Positions 1 to 7,666 of a stretch of DNA of 64,000 nucleotides are shown here, in pieces. Source of the stretch: Bog-473 sp963755375 (GTDB lineage Bacteria > Actinomycetota > Acidimicrobiia > Acidimicrobiales > RAAP-2); the NCBI GenBank assembly GCA_963755375.1, contig CAVWKG010000016.1, positions 868,001 to 932,000 on the forward strand. Direction: 5' to 3'. Below the pieces are notes generated by a model. It made no database searches. It was not told the origin of the DNA and worked only from the letters and a program-made list of their open reading frames with translations. Made by a program: the position numbers and the translations under genes. How positions within the stretch are numbered: the first letter of the stretch is position 1; the number at the start of each line of letters is the position of its first letter.

Positions 1-581
1 GACCGAACGGGCCAACCCAATGTTCACGCTACCACCCGCGCTGAGTCCAATTCTCATGGACGTGCAACGGTAAACGATCATTTGGTCGGCTACGCCTAGA
101 CGTGGGTTGTCCACTTGATGTCCCCAGTTACATGACCCATGCAGCTTGAACAACCTGGCCGGTCATGCGCCGCGCATTCATTGACAGAATCGAACGCAAT
201 CTTCATTTCATCATTCAGGGCAAGGTCAACGATGTCATATCGCTGCATTCGATTCAGCCCTTGGCCTTGCAACTACAGGGGCTCCGCCTGCGTTATAGCC
301 GAACGGTCGAACTGTTGCGGTACCGCCTCCGTTCCGCTCGACATCACGGTGACTCTGCCCAAGAAACCTCGGGTGTCACAGGAAACTTTGACGGCGCGCC
401 AAACTACGATTTTGTTCCCCAGTGCATCGCACCACTCAACCGTCAGACGTCCAAGTGGTTTGATACCTATTTGCCGAACGCGTGAGTGCCAGGTGTCTGC
501 TGACCCGGCGCTGTGTTGAAGTTCACCATTGTGTACGGGGAGAGTGTTCGGCCGTCCCCACGCTTTAGCCGGATATCGACC
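1..581. other. Non-coding stretch, no recognisable gene
   Basis: Short open frames exist on the plus strand but their translations show no domain, no compositional bias typical of the neighbouring proteins and no convincing ribosome binding site. I see no tRNA or clear hairpin terminator. The membrane-protein gene that follows on the minus strand ends at 582, so part of this stretch is its 3' flank. Confidence 0.4.
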
Positions 582-2690
582 TCACGGAAGGCTACGGCAC
601 AAGGACATTGTCTGCGGCGGAGTCTTTGATTCGGCGACAGTTAACCCTCGTCGCGCCGTGACACTGGAGTGATCCTCGTGCACGACAATCGGACCCGTGT
701 TCGAAAGGAAACCGGTCAAGAGGGCAGCACCCTGTTGCGAAGTTACGGACACGAGGTGCCGGTACGGATCAGTAACGATTATGATCCGGTATGTTCGAGA
801 GCTCGGAATTCGCACAGGAGGTCCCTCTCGGGAGTCATCCGGGTCCTTGAAGGTGAATCTGACTTCACCGGATCCATACGGTTGCACGGAAATCGTGCTG
901 GCTGATTTGGTGCCAACAGTCACTAACGAGACCCCTGGGCCAAGGTCAGTGACAGGTCCCTTGAGAGTGATGTCCAGCGTGTGCTGAACATCTGGCCCGA
1001 GTTCCACTGGGCGCCAGGAACTTCCTTCTAGATACGCGTTAACGATTGCGTTATTCGAGGGTGGGAACGCAAAACCCTCAGAAATGTACAGTGCAGCGCA
1101 GTTTCCCGCCACGAAAAGCTGCTCTGCCGGCGCTGAGCTGGGCAGTGTGGTACCTCGTACGATATTTCCTGTCGGCGGATTGCCGGTGACATCACCTATC
1201 GTCTTCTGGAACGAGACGTAGTGAAGGGCTTGAACACTCGACCATGTCGGCTGGAATGAGCTCGCGATTCCCAGATTCGCAGCGATGCTGAACGCGCCAA
1301 TGATCGTCACACCAGTCAGCATAAAGTAGCGGTCTCTGCGGCCTCTTGCCTCGAACCGGCGCCATACGTCCACCATGCCAACGGCGCCGGCAAGGACAAG
1401 GAAAGGAAGAAAGTCAGCCGTGAACCGATACTCGATCCATCCGTAGATCAAAACGGTGCAACCACCAAGCGCCGTACTGACGAGCAAGAGGCGAAGGATC
1501 ACGGCCCTTCCAGCTGGTTTCGGCCGAAAGGCGCTGATGAAACCCCACAAGCCAGCGAGGAAGAGGAGCGGCATGGAGGAGGGCACGCTGGCAACTCGAT
1601 CTGTACCATCAAGTGCCACGCCACCGATTCCATGGAACGGCACGGGCGGAAGCTCCAGGAAGGGGAAGAAACTGGTCAGTCGCAATCCGTCCGGTCGGAG
1701 ATACGCCAGAAGCGCGCTGGGCAGGTATTCCGGACCGAAGTAGCTACCGCCATTGACGTGACTGAGGGAACTGTGGACATACAGTTGATCGGATGCGGGC
1801 AAGCCAAAGAGGACTCCGAACTTGACATAGCTGATGACGCAACTAAACAGGGTTGGGACAAGGGCGGCAATTATCAAGATCGGGCCCGACCAACGGCGGT
1901 TGTCTACGCCTCCACGACCCGTGGCGAACCAGATGGCAACCAACACTCCACCGATCACACACGCGTAACCGGTCGAAGCTCGGTCGAGATTCGCGGCGAG
2001 AACCAGGGCGCCACTGAGTATCACGCGACGCCATGACGGTCGTTCCAGGACGCCACACAACGCAAAGGTGCTTGCGACCGTCAGAGCCACGCTCCAAGCC
2101 AGATCCTCGTGGAACACGTCGGGATCTGAGGCCAGATATATCAAAACCGACCCGCCCATGATCGTGGCCAACAACACTCCGTACGATGCAGCCTCTGTCC
2201 AGCCGAGTGCAGCCTGTCCTCGGACCAGGAGCCGAACGCGCCACACCAGGAGCGAACTGAACGCGGCGGTGACGAGCCAGGCTAGAAGCATCGAAGGCGC
2301 GGTGAGGCGCCCGTCCAAGCTGTGCGTCAGCGACAAGACTGGCATTCGGAGCAATGAGGGAAAGATCCCGAAATACGTATACTGGCGACTTTTGTGTATG
2401 AACGCCTCGCCGCCGAGAGCGCCGTTGGCTACGTAGAGGTGACCATGGAACATCGCTCGCGCTTGAAGGTCGTAGAAGTTGCTTGCGTACCCATCCGACT
2501 CGGCCGTGCGAAGGAGACTGGGTGAACTGTTCCACAGGTCACACAGAACCCAGAGATATGGGATAAGGGCGGTCGCCACTCCGGCCACAACAGCGACGGT
2601 GAAGCGACGAACGCCGGCATCTGCGTTACCCGGAAGAAGCACCTTCCTCTCGATAATCTGAGTTTCAACTGCTGTGGTCACTGCAGACAC
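582..2690 (-). CDS. Polytopic integral membrane protein, unknown function
   Basis: This 702-residue protein has a short cytoplasmic N-terminus, then roughly ten hydrophobic segments spread over residues 28-460 and a soluble C-terminal domain of about 200 residues. The layout resembles GT-C type glycosyltransferases or mannosyltransferases: an acidic first loop (SDGYASNFYDLQARA) followed by membrane helices. I cannot identify a catalytic motif with certainty, so the glycosyltransferase idea is an inference. The start at 2690 lies shortly after a CCTCC run on the plus strand that reads as a GGAGG site on the minus strand (AGGAGGAAGTGTC before ATG). It stands alone, with no operon partner. Confidence 0.75.
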   Translation of the reverse strand: MSAVTTAVETQIIERKVLLPGNADAGVRRFTVAVVAGVATALIPYLWVLCDLWNSSPSLLRTAESDGYASNFYDLQARAMFHGHLYVANGALGGEAFIHKSRQYTYFGIFPSLLRMPVLSLTHSLDGRLTAPSMLLAWLVTAAFSSLLVWRVRLLVRGQAALGWTEAASYGVLLATIMGGSVLIYLASDPDVFHEDLAWSVALTVASTFALCGVLERPSWRRVILSGALVLAANLDRASTGYACVIGGVLVAIWFATGRGGVDNRRWSGPILIIAALVPTLFSCVISYVKFGVLFGLPASDQLYVHSSLSHVNGGSYFGPEYLPSALLAYLRPDGLRLTSFFPFLELPPVPFHGIGGVALDGTDRVASVPSSMPLLFLAGLWGFISAFRPKPAGRAVILRLLLVSTALGGCTVLIYGWIEYRFTADFLPFLVLAGAVGMVDVWRRFEARGRRDRYFMLTGVTIIGAFSIAANLGIASSFQPTWSSVQALHYVSFQKTIGDVTGNPPTGNIVRGTTLPSSAPAEQLFVAGNCAALYISEGFAFPPSNNAIVNAYLEGSSWRPVELGPDVQHTLDITLKGPVTDLGPGVSLVTVGTKSASTISVQPYGSGEVRFTFKDPDDSREGPPVRIPSSRTYRIIIVTDPYRHLVSVTSQQGAALLTGFLSNTGPIVVHEDHSSVTARRGLTVAESKTPPQTMSLCRSLP

Positions 2691-3172
2691 TTCCTCCTGT
2701 GAGAAACGCTAATCCGAGTACGCTCCCCTTACGGTGGCTCATAAAGAGCCGAAGCTACCGAAACGGTCTGTCTACCCGGCAGCGAGGTGGGGGGTTTGGG
2801 CGCTATGACGACACACCGGCCTGAGAGACGGCTGGGCACCCTTACTCAGGCCTCCAGTTTCGCTTCGAGGAAACAGTGGAAGGAGACCCGCTCGGCACCC
2901 AACTCGTAGTCAGGTTTCGAGTGGTCTCGCACCCTGCACACTTGCGGAATCCCCTGCGGCGGGCCATCGCGAACGTTTCCCCCACGACTCCTGCTCCCAT
3001 CAAGGGCTTTGGATTCCCACCGCTCTACTCCTAGACTCGCCCCTTGTCGCCACGCCCAGCGGGCAATCCGTAGCTGGCCGGGCACGCACGTTGTAGACAC
3101 CGCAGTGAGACAGTGGCACGGTCTCGGAGGCGCTCTCAAGTGGAGACCGTCTGACATTCGACCGTCTCGTCT
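2691..3172. other. Intergenic, small hairpin only
   Basis: No gene is supported here. A small inverted repeat (GGCTC-ATAAA-GAGCC, 2736-2750) lies about 50 bp upstream of the membrane-protein gene start and could belong to its leader or promoter region. The right end carries the stop codon (3152-3154) that closes the frame in front of the flavoprotein remnant. Confidence 0.35.
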
Positions 3173-3406
3173 TTGACCCCATACAAGGCCGACCTTCTCT
3201 GTGTCCCATACCTCAATGGGCTCGCGGGCAGGCTCGAGTTGGTCGACGGTTTCCCCGTTCTCGACGAAGCTTTTCAGTCGTCGATCGCCGCGCTATACAT
3301 CATCGGGTCCGCCTCCACGCGTGACTTCGGTCCCTTCTTTGGCTTTACCAAGGGCTGTCCCGCGGCGGCCACGCTCATAGTCGATGACTTGCTCCGAGGC
3401 ATGTGA
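3173..3406 (+). pseudogene. C-terminal remnant of an FAD-dependent monooxygenase / oxidoreductase
   Basis: The 77-residue frame reads like the last part of a flavin-containing monooxygenase or pyridine nucleotide-disulphide oxidoreductase. It has a YKADL block (where intact proteins have ATGYxADL), then GFPVLDEAFQSS, an ALYIIGSASTRDFGP segment matching the usual PGLYFxG...FGP, and a final helix ending in LLRGM. Everything upstream, including both dinucleotide-binding folds, is absent: an in-frame stop sits at 3152. The TTG at 3173 only opens the frame and is unlikely to be a real start. I infer a deletion remnant of a horizontally acquired or decayed gene. Confidence 0.6.
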
Positions 3407-3669
3407 CCACGCCGAGGACCTTGGGCAGAGTATGGCTACGGTTGCTTAACTGAGAACCGAGGCGCCCCGGTGCCGGCGAACTCGGGCCACCATCGTCGGT
3501 TCCACTTCATGGTTCTGTACCTGGTTTCGTTGGCGAGGAGAGACAGAGCCGGTGTTCTTAGCCGACTCCTACCGCTGGGGTCTGCTCACTTGAGTACCAC
3601 GAGTAGCAACTGCAACTCTTTCTGTTTCTTAGGCGGGTGTCGCTCCAGCGCAGACCGCCAGGACGCGCG

Positions 3670-4602
3670 CTACGGCCGCGTCACTGTCCAGATCTGGAAC
3701 GTACTTCCGACCAGCCGATGATAGTAGAGCGTGGTGCCATTGACGCTGATGGCGGGAGCCTCTGCATACCCAGTGACGGCGCCGACCCGCTGCACGTCGC
3801 CGAAGGGCTGGCCAACCCCGGCCCGCACCGCTCGATAGATGGCCGGTTCTCCATCAGCGGGGTTCGCCTGCGTGAAGAAGAGCTCCAGTCCATTGGTAGA
3901 GATTGAAGCTGCATACGTGAGCATGCCCGCCCTATTGACAGCGCGGAGGATTGTGGCGCTGTCAGGGTCGGGCACAAAGCCGCTCCCGACCTTGTCGAAG
4001 ATGGCGAGGCTGGCGCTCGTCGGTGGCCCTCCGTCGAAGTGACCGACACTGATATAGAGCGTGGAGCCATCGGGGCTCACCTCGACGTCGAAGTCAATGG
4101 TCCCCAGGGTGCCACCAGAGGTGCCGGGGACCAGGTGGACGCCCGTCACGGTGCCGGAGACGAACCGCCCGGAATAGATGGTCGACAGCGTCTGGGCGTA
4201 GCTACGCGTCGAGACGAAGTACAGGTTCCCGTTCTCATCCATGGAAGGAGTTCCTGACAGGTAGCCCGGCTGATTGGCCCCTTCAATCGCACCCCGGTAC
4301 TGGAAGGTATCGCCACCGACTCGGGTGGCGAACTGGAGGGCGGGAATACTTGGTGCAACGTTCGAAGTATTGAAGAAGAGGTACTCACCATCCTCGGAGA
4401 TGAAGGGCTCCATGGCGCTGCCTGAGTAACCGCGAATCGTCACCATCTGCGGATCGGTGAGGGTGTAGGTACATGGTGGCTGGGACTGCCTGACGGAAGC
4501 CGCGGAGGCCACGCCACCCGATGAGGACGCCACAAAGGTGGCTACCAGCACGAGAGCGAGGACGAGCGGTCCTGGCGTCCTCGTCCGAGCCCAGCGACTC
4601 AT
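3670..4602 (-). CDS. Secreted WD40-like beta-propeller (PD40/TolB-type) protein
   Basis: The 310-residue product starts with a clear Sec signal peptide (basic SRWARTRTPG, then a hydrophobic stretch LVLALVLVATFVA, then an Ala/Ser-rich cleavage region near residue 34). The mature part holds repeated beta-propeller blades of the PD40 type: SEDGEYLFFNTSN, DENGNLYFVSTR, SPDGSTLYISVG, STNGLELFFTQ and SVNGTTLYYHR, roughly 45-55 residues apart. This is the signature of TolB-like or periplasmic beta-propellers that bind peptides or glycans. The ligand is unknown. It is a single gene flanked by a divergent AhpD-like gene. Confidence 0.8.
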   Translation of the reverse strand: MSRWARTRTPGPLVLALVLVATFVASSSGGVASAASVRQSQPPCTYTLTDPQMVTIRGYSGSAMEPFISEDGEYLFFNTSNVAPSIPALQFATRVGGDTFQYRGAIEGANQPGYLSGTPSMDENGNLYFVSTRSYAQTLSTIYSGRFVSGTVTGVHLVPGTSGGTLGTIDFDVEVSPDGSTLYISVGHFDGGPPTSASLAIFDKVGSGFVPDPDSATILRAVNRAGMLTYAASISTNGLELFFTQANPADGEPAIYRAVRAGVGQPFGDVQRVGAVTGYAEAPAISVNGTTLYYHRLVGSTFQIWTVTRP

Positions 4603-4784
4603 GTCGATGACCCTACCCTCGGCTCTGGCCGGGGCTTGTTCGCCTCAGGTCCCCGGGGCGCCCTGAGGCGGTTATCCAGACGCCTCGAAGTGCCTGCAAG
4701 GTGGCACCCCGTCCCCATGCGTACTGGGGCAGCTGCATCTGTCTGGCAAGCTTGTGGGGTTCCCATGACGCGCCAAACGACCAG

Positions 4785-4799
4785 TATGGTCAAAATGTG
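4785..4799 (+). promoter_or_regulatory. Candidate -10 box for a leaderless transcript
   Basis: TATGGT (4785-4790) matches the actinobacterial TANNNT -10 pattern and lies exactly six bases before the GTG at 4797. Transcription would therefore start on the start codon itself. No Shine-Dalgarno sequence is visible in front of this GTG. The next gene downstream (5773) shows the same arrangement. This is inference from spacing only; I see no convincing -35 box. Confidence 0.4.
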
Positions 4800-5630
4800 A
4801 TCGCCCGAGATCAGGCGCCGGTGGCCTTCATGGCATGGGACGAATTGATCGACGCAGTCGCCTCGACCACGCCGACCGACCTGACGGAGCGGGCCCGTGC
4901 CATCGCTCGGGCCAGCCTCGACCCGGCTGTTGCTGCCGTGCCGAGATCTGACGCGATGGCCTTCGCCGAACAGATGGTCGTCGATGTGGCATCCATGACC
5001 ACGGATGTTCGAGCAGCCGGGCTGGCCGAACTCGGTGCCGGCGCCCCAGCCTTCGTCCTTGCCGTATGGACCGAGGACATGATGATTCGCGCTGGTGCCG
5101 CCTGGCGCGAGATGTTCGGCGAGGAATGGCTCCCGATCGCGACTTCTGTCGAGACCGATCCGTGGGTGGCCCACGAGAGATTTCTCCTGGAGGTGGCAAA
5201 ACTGCCAGCCCTCGATCCGGTGACCACCGAACTGGTCAGGCTCCGCGGGGCGAGAGCCCACGACTGCCGGCTCTGCCAGTCCCGCAGGAGCGTGAGTGCC
5301 ATCGAGCAGGCTGGTCGGAGTGATCTGTTCGATGACAGGGATCCGAGCGGTATCTCCGACGTCCAGGCCCTGGCCCTCCAGGTCGTAGATGCCTTCGTGT
5401 GGCAGCCGATCCAGTGGCCACCCGCGCTCGGCGAGCAGGTCCTGGACGCTCTGGGTCCTGCCGCCGCAACCGAGCTGACCCTCGATATCGTTCGGAATGC
5501 CGCGAACAAGATCGCTGTCGCCTTCGACGCAGACGACCCGCAGGTTGAGACGGGCGTCGAGTATTACGACATTGACGTGTTCACCGGGGAACTGCGCTAC
5601 GACGTCAGCCCGGTCACGCCCGGGGCCTGA
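4797..5630 (+). CDS. AhpD-like / carboxymuconolactone decarboxylase family protein
   Basis: The product (277 residues from GTG 4797) belongs to the AhpD/CMD-like fold. The central segment LVRLRGARAHDCRLCQSRR contains the CxxC redox pair (CRLC) and the basic residues typical of alkylhydroperoxidase-like proteins, preceded by the helix LDPVTTELVR. The remaining helices (ALALQVVDAF, LDALGPAAATELTLDIVRN) fit the same all-alpha family. Such proteins act as thiol peroxidases or reductants, or as decarboxylases; the substrate cannot be read from the sequence. The open frame extends upstream to 4701, but GTG 4797 is favoured because a -10-like box sits six bases ahead of it; ATG 4830 is the alternative. 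Confidence 0.75.
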   Translation: MIARDQAPVAFMAWDELIDAVASTTPTDLTERARAIARASLDPAVAAVPRSDAMAFAEQMVVDVASMTTDVRAAGLAELGAGAPAFVLAVWTEDMMIRAGAAWREMFGEEWLPIATSVETDPWVAHERFLLEVAKLPALDPVTTELVRLRGARAHDCRLCQSRRSVSAIEQAGRSDLFDDRDPSGISDVQALALQVVDAFVWQPIQWPPALGEQVLDALGPAAATELTLDIVRNAANKIAVAFDADDPQVETGVEYYDIDVFTGELRYDVSPVTPGA

Positions 5631-5760
5631 ATAACCGCCTCGCATGAGGTGGGATCCACCCGGCACGGAGTGGGCAACTAAGGCGTTTGGAGAACCGCAG
5701 GATGCCCGTGAGCCGGCGTACGGGGATAGGTGAGCCGGACAGGGATTATCGGACGGCTGG

Positions 5761-5775
5761 CATAATCGGAAAGTG
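5761..5775 (+). promoter_or_regulatory. Candidate -10 box for a leaderless transcript
   Basis: CATAAT (5761-5766), one mismatch from TATAAT, stands exactly six bases before the GTG start codon at 5773 of the broken methyltransferase gene. No ribosome binding site is visible. The spacing predicts that RNA starts at the GTG. It mirrors the arrangement in front of the AhpD-like gene at 4797. Confidence 0.4.
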
Positions 5776-6184
5776 CCTCACGATCGCGATATCCAGGCGC
5801 TTCACGATCGGGCCGAGACCTATGAAGATGGGTGGCGCGGGCAGATGCATCACGACATTGCGGCCCGCACAGCTGATCTCGCGCTCACCTCCGGCGACGC
5901 TCCACGGCGCGTGCTCGATGTCGGTTGCGGAACCGGACTCCTCTTGCGGCTGCTCGCCGCCCGGTTACCCGAAGCGGAAAGGCTGCTCGGAATCGATGCC
6001 GCTGCTGGGATGATCACTGCGGCGAAAATCGATGGCGAACGACCCCCGACTCAGTTTTTCCGAGGGAGTTGCGGAGAACCTGCCATATCCCGACGAGTCG
6101 TTCGACCTGGTGGTCACTACGTCCTTCGACCACTGGGAGGACCAGGGTGCGCAGCGGCTGCAGCGATTCGGAATGGGTCGCCAA
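5773..6184 (+). pseudogene. Class I SAM-dependent methyltransferase, frameshifted and truncated
   Basis: The N-terminus carries the SAM-binding motif I (RVLDVGCGTGLLLRLL) and the acidic loop after strand beta2 (GIDAAAGMI), so this was a Rossmann-fold methyltransferase. After AAKI at about 6030 the coding frame moves by one base: the continuation VAENLPYPDESFDLVV (motifs III/IV of the family) is read from about 6032 in the next frame. The sequence then stops matching the family near 6165, where the left end of an IS110 element begins (6185). The C-terminal half is not found on the other side of the IS in this window. The gene is therefore both frameshifted and cut by the insertion. Confidence 0.7.
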
Positions 6185-6462
6185 CCGGCAGCGAGGATTG
6201 AGGTAGCCCGCTGACGGTCCACCACTCCGGAGGGAGAACTGGTCAGCGTGTGGGTGCGTGCCCGAGCCAGGTCTGACTCCATCAAAACCGGCTGACGTCC
6301 TCTCGGACTGTCCTGAAGTCGATTCGTCGGCCCGGCTCGGACACTCACCCGACATCGCCGGTCGGACGGAGTGACCTCATAGGAGCCTGCCGCACAGGCC
6401 CTTCGCTGTCCTGTCCATCGTTCCGGCGCTGCGGTGTCACCCACCCCAAGCGAAAGGAACAG
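6185..6462 (+). ncRNA. Candidate IS110 bridge RNA region (copy A)
   Basis: The 278-bp leader between the left end and the transposase start has no coding frame of its own, yet it is strongly conserved with the leader of copy B (9825-10105), with nearly the same length. Conserved blocks include GTCAGCGTGTGGGTG, CCAGGTCTGACTC, CCGGCTGACGTCC, and a block around GGAGTGACCTCATAGGAGCC. A small hairpin GTCC-TCTC-GGAC lies at 6297-6308. IS110-group elements are known to encode a bridge RNA in this position that pairs with donor and target DNA. That this leader does so is inferred from position and conservation. Confidence 0.55.
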
Positions 6463-7540
6463 ATGACGATGACCACTATCGCGCGCCGCATCACCGGAGG
6501 GGTCGACACGCACCTCGATATCCATGTGGCGGCCGCCCTCGACGAGCGAGGAGGGTTGCTCGGCACCAAGAGTTTCCCGACCACGCCCAAGGGCTACCAG
6601 GCCCTTTTGGATTGGCTCGAAAGCTTCGGGACCCTCGAGCTCGTCGGGGTCGAGGGCACCGGCAGCTACGGGGCCGGCCTCACCCGGCACCTCCTCCACC
6701 ACGAGATCGCCGTCGTCGAGGTCGACCGGCCCAACCGCCAGCGCCGACGGCGCAAGGGCAAGTCCGACCCCGAAGACGCGGTGTCTGCCGCCCGGGCCGC
6801 CCAAGGCGGCGACGCCACCGGATCGGCCAAGACCAGGGACGGAAATGTCGAGGCCATGCGGGTTCTCCGTGTCGCGCGCTCGTCGGCGCGGAGCAGTCGG
6901 ACCCAGGCCATCAACCAGATGCGCAGCCTGGTCTCGACTGCTCCCGACGAGCTCCGGGCCGAGCTGCGCGACCTCTCCATCTACAAGGTCCTCGCGCTGG
7001 CCAGCGCCTTCCGCCACACGGGAAAGACCGATGTGACGACGGTGACCAAGCTCACCTTGCGCACGCTGGCACGGCGAGCGCTCGCGCTTGAAGAAGAGGT
7101 CAAAGAGATCGACCGAGCGCTCAAGACCCTTGTCGCCGAGACCGCACCAGAGCTCAACGCGGTCGATGGCGTGGGGACCGACGTGGCGTCGGCCCTTCTG
7201 GTGGCCGCCGGAGACAACCCCGAGCGCCTGAGGAACGAGGCAACCTTTGCCAAGCTCTGCGGGGTGTCTCCCCTCGATGCCTCGAGCGGCAAGCAGCAGC
7301 GCCATCGGCTCAACCGCGGCGGGGACCGCCAGGCCAACTCAGCGCTCTGGCACATCGTGTTCACCCGGATGGTCAATGATCCGAGGACCAAGCACTACAT
7401 CGAGCGCCGGATCAAGGAAGGCCGGACAAAGAAGGAGGCGATCCGCTGCCTCAAGCGCTACGTGGCTCGAGAGGTGTTCGTGCAGCTCCCGAGGTCAGAA
7501 CTCGCCCTTGACAATCCAGAGGAGCATCGATCTGGGGCAC
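6185..7540 (+). mobile_element. IS110-family insertion sequence, copy A
   Basis: The extent is set by comparison with the second copy (9825-11182). Both share the left motif CCGGCAGCGAGGATTGA and a right motif around GGAGCATCG(A/T)TCTGGGGCA, and similarity is lost outside these. The layout is a non-coding leader of about 280 bp, then one transposase gene. There are no terminal inverted repeats or target duplications, as expected for IS110. Exact ends cannot be fixed to the base without an empty site. It is inserted in the methyltransferase remnant. Confidence 0.75.
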
Positions 7541-7551
7541 CCTCGGGTTGA
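6463..7551 (+). CDS. IS110-family transposase (copy A)
   Basis: The 362-residue protein has the two-part IS110 architecture. The N-terminal RuvC-like DEDD domain (about residues 10-165) has GVDTHLDIHVAA carrying the first Asp, GVEGTGSYG the Glu, and KSDPEDA the later Asp pair. The C-terminal Transposase_20 domain (about 190-330) has GVGTDVASALL and the serine-containing CGVSPLDASSGK block. A purine-rich AAAGGAAC precedes the ATG at 6463. The stop codon (7549-7551) lies past the conserved right end of the element. Copy B ends seven codons earlier in its alignment (LDSP stop), so the last residues here (EEHRSGAPSG) come partly from flanking DNA. Confidence 0.9.
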   Translation: MTMTTIARRITGGVDTHLDIHVAAALDERGGLLGTKSFPTTPKGYQALLDWLESFGTLELVGVEGTGSYGAGLTRHLLHHEIAVVEVDRPNRQRRRRKGKSDPEDAVSAARAAQGGDATGSAKTRDGNVEAMRVLRVARSSARSSRTQAINQMRSLVSTAPDELRAELRDLSIYKVLALASAFRHTGKTDVTTVTKLTLRTLARRALALEEEVKEIDRALKTLVAETAPELNAVDGVGTDVASALLVAAGDNPERLRNEATFAKLCGVSPLDASSGKQQRHRLNRGGDRQANSALWHIVFTRMVNDPRTKHYIERRIKEGRTKKEAIRCLKRYVAREVFVQLPRSELALDNPEEHRSGAPSG

Positions 7552-7666
7552 ATCGGCACGTTGCGGACCGGCCAAGAATCACACCAACGAGAGGCCGGGT
7601 GCCCGTTTTCGAAGGTGCAGGGGTTAGTTGGTTACCTGTCGCAGGTCTCTGGTTGGTTCGTCCCAC

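Noticed and set aside
165..485. Small plus-strand gene of 106 codons
   Set aside because: No domain or good ribosome binding site, and an overlapping frame of similar length exists in another phase.
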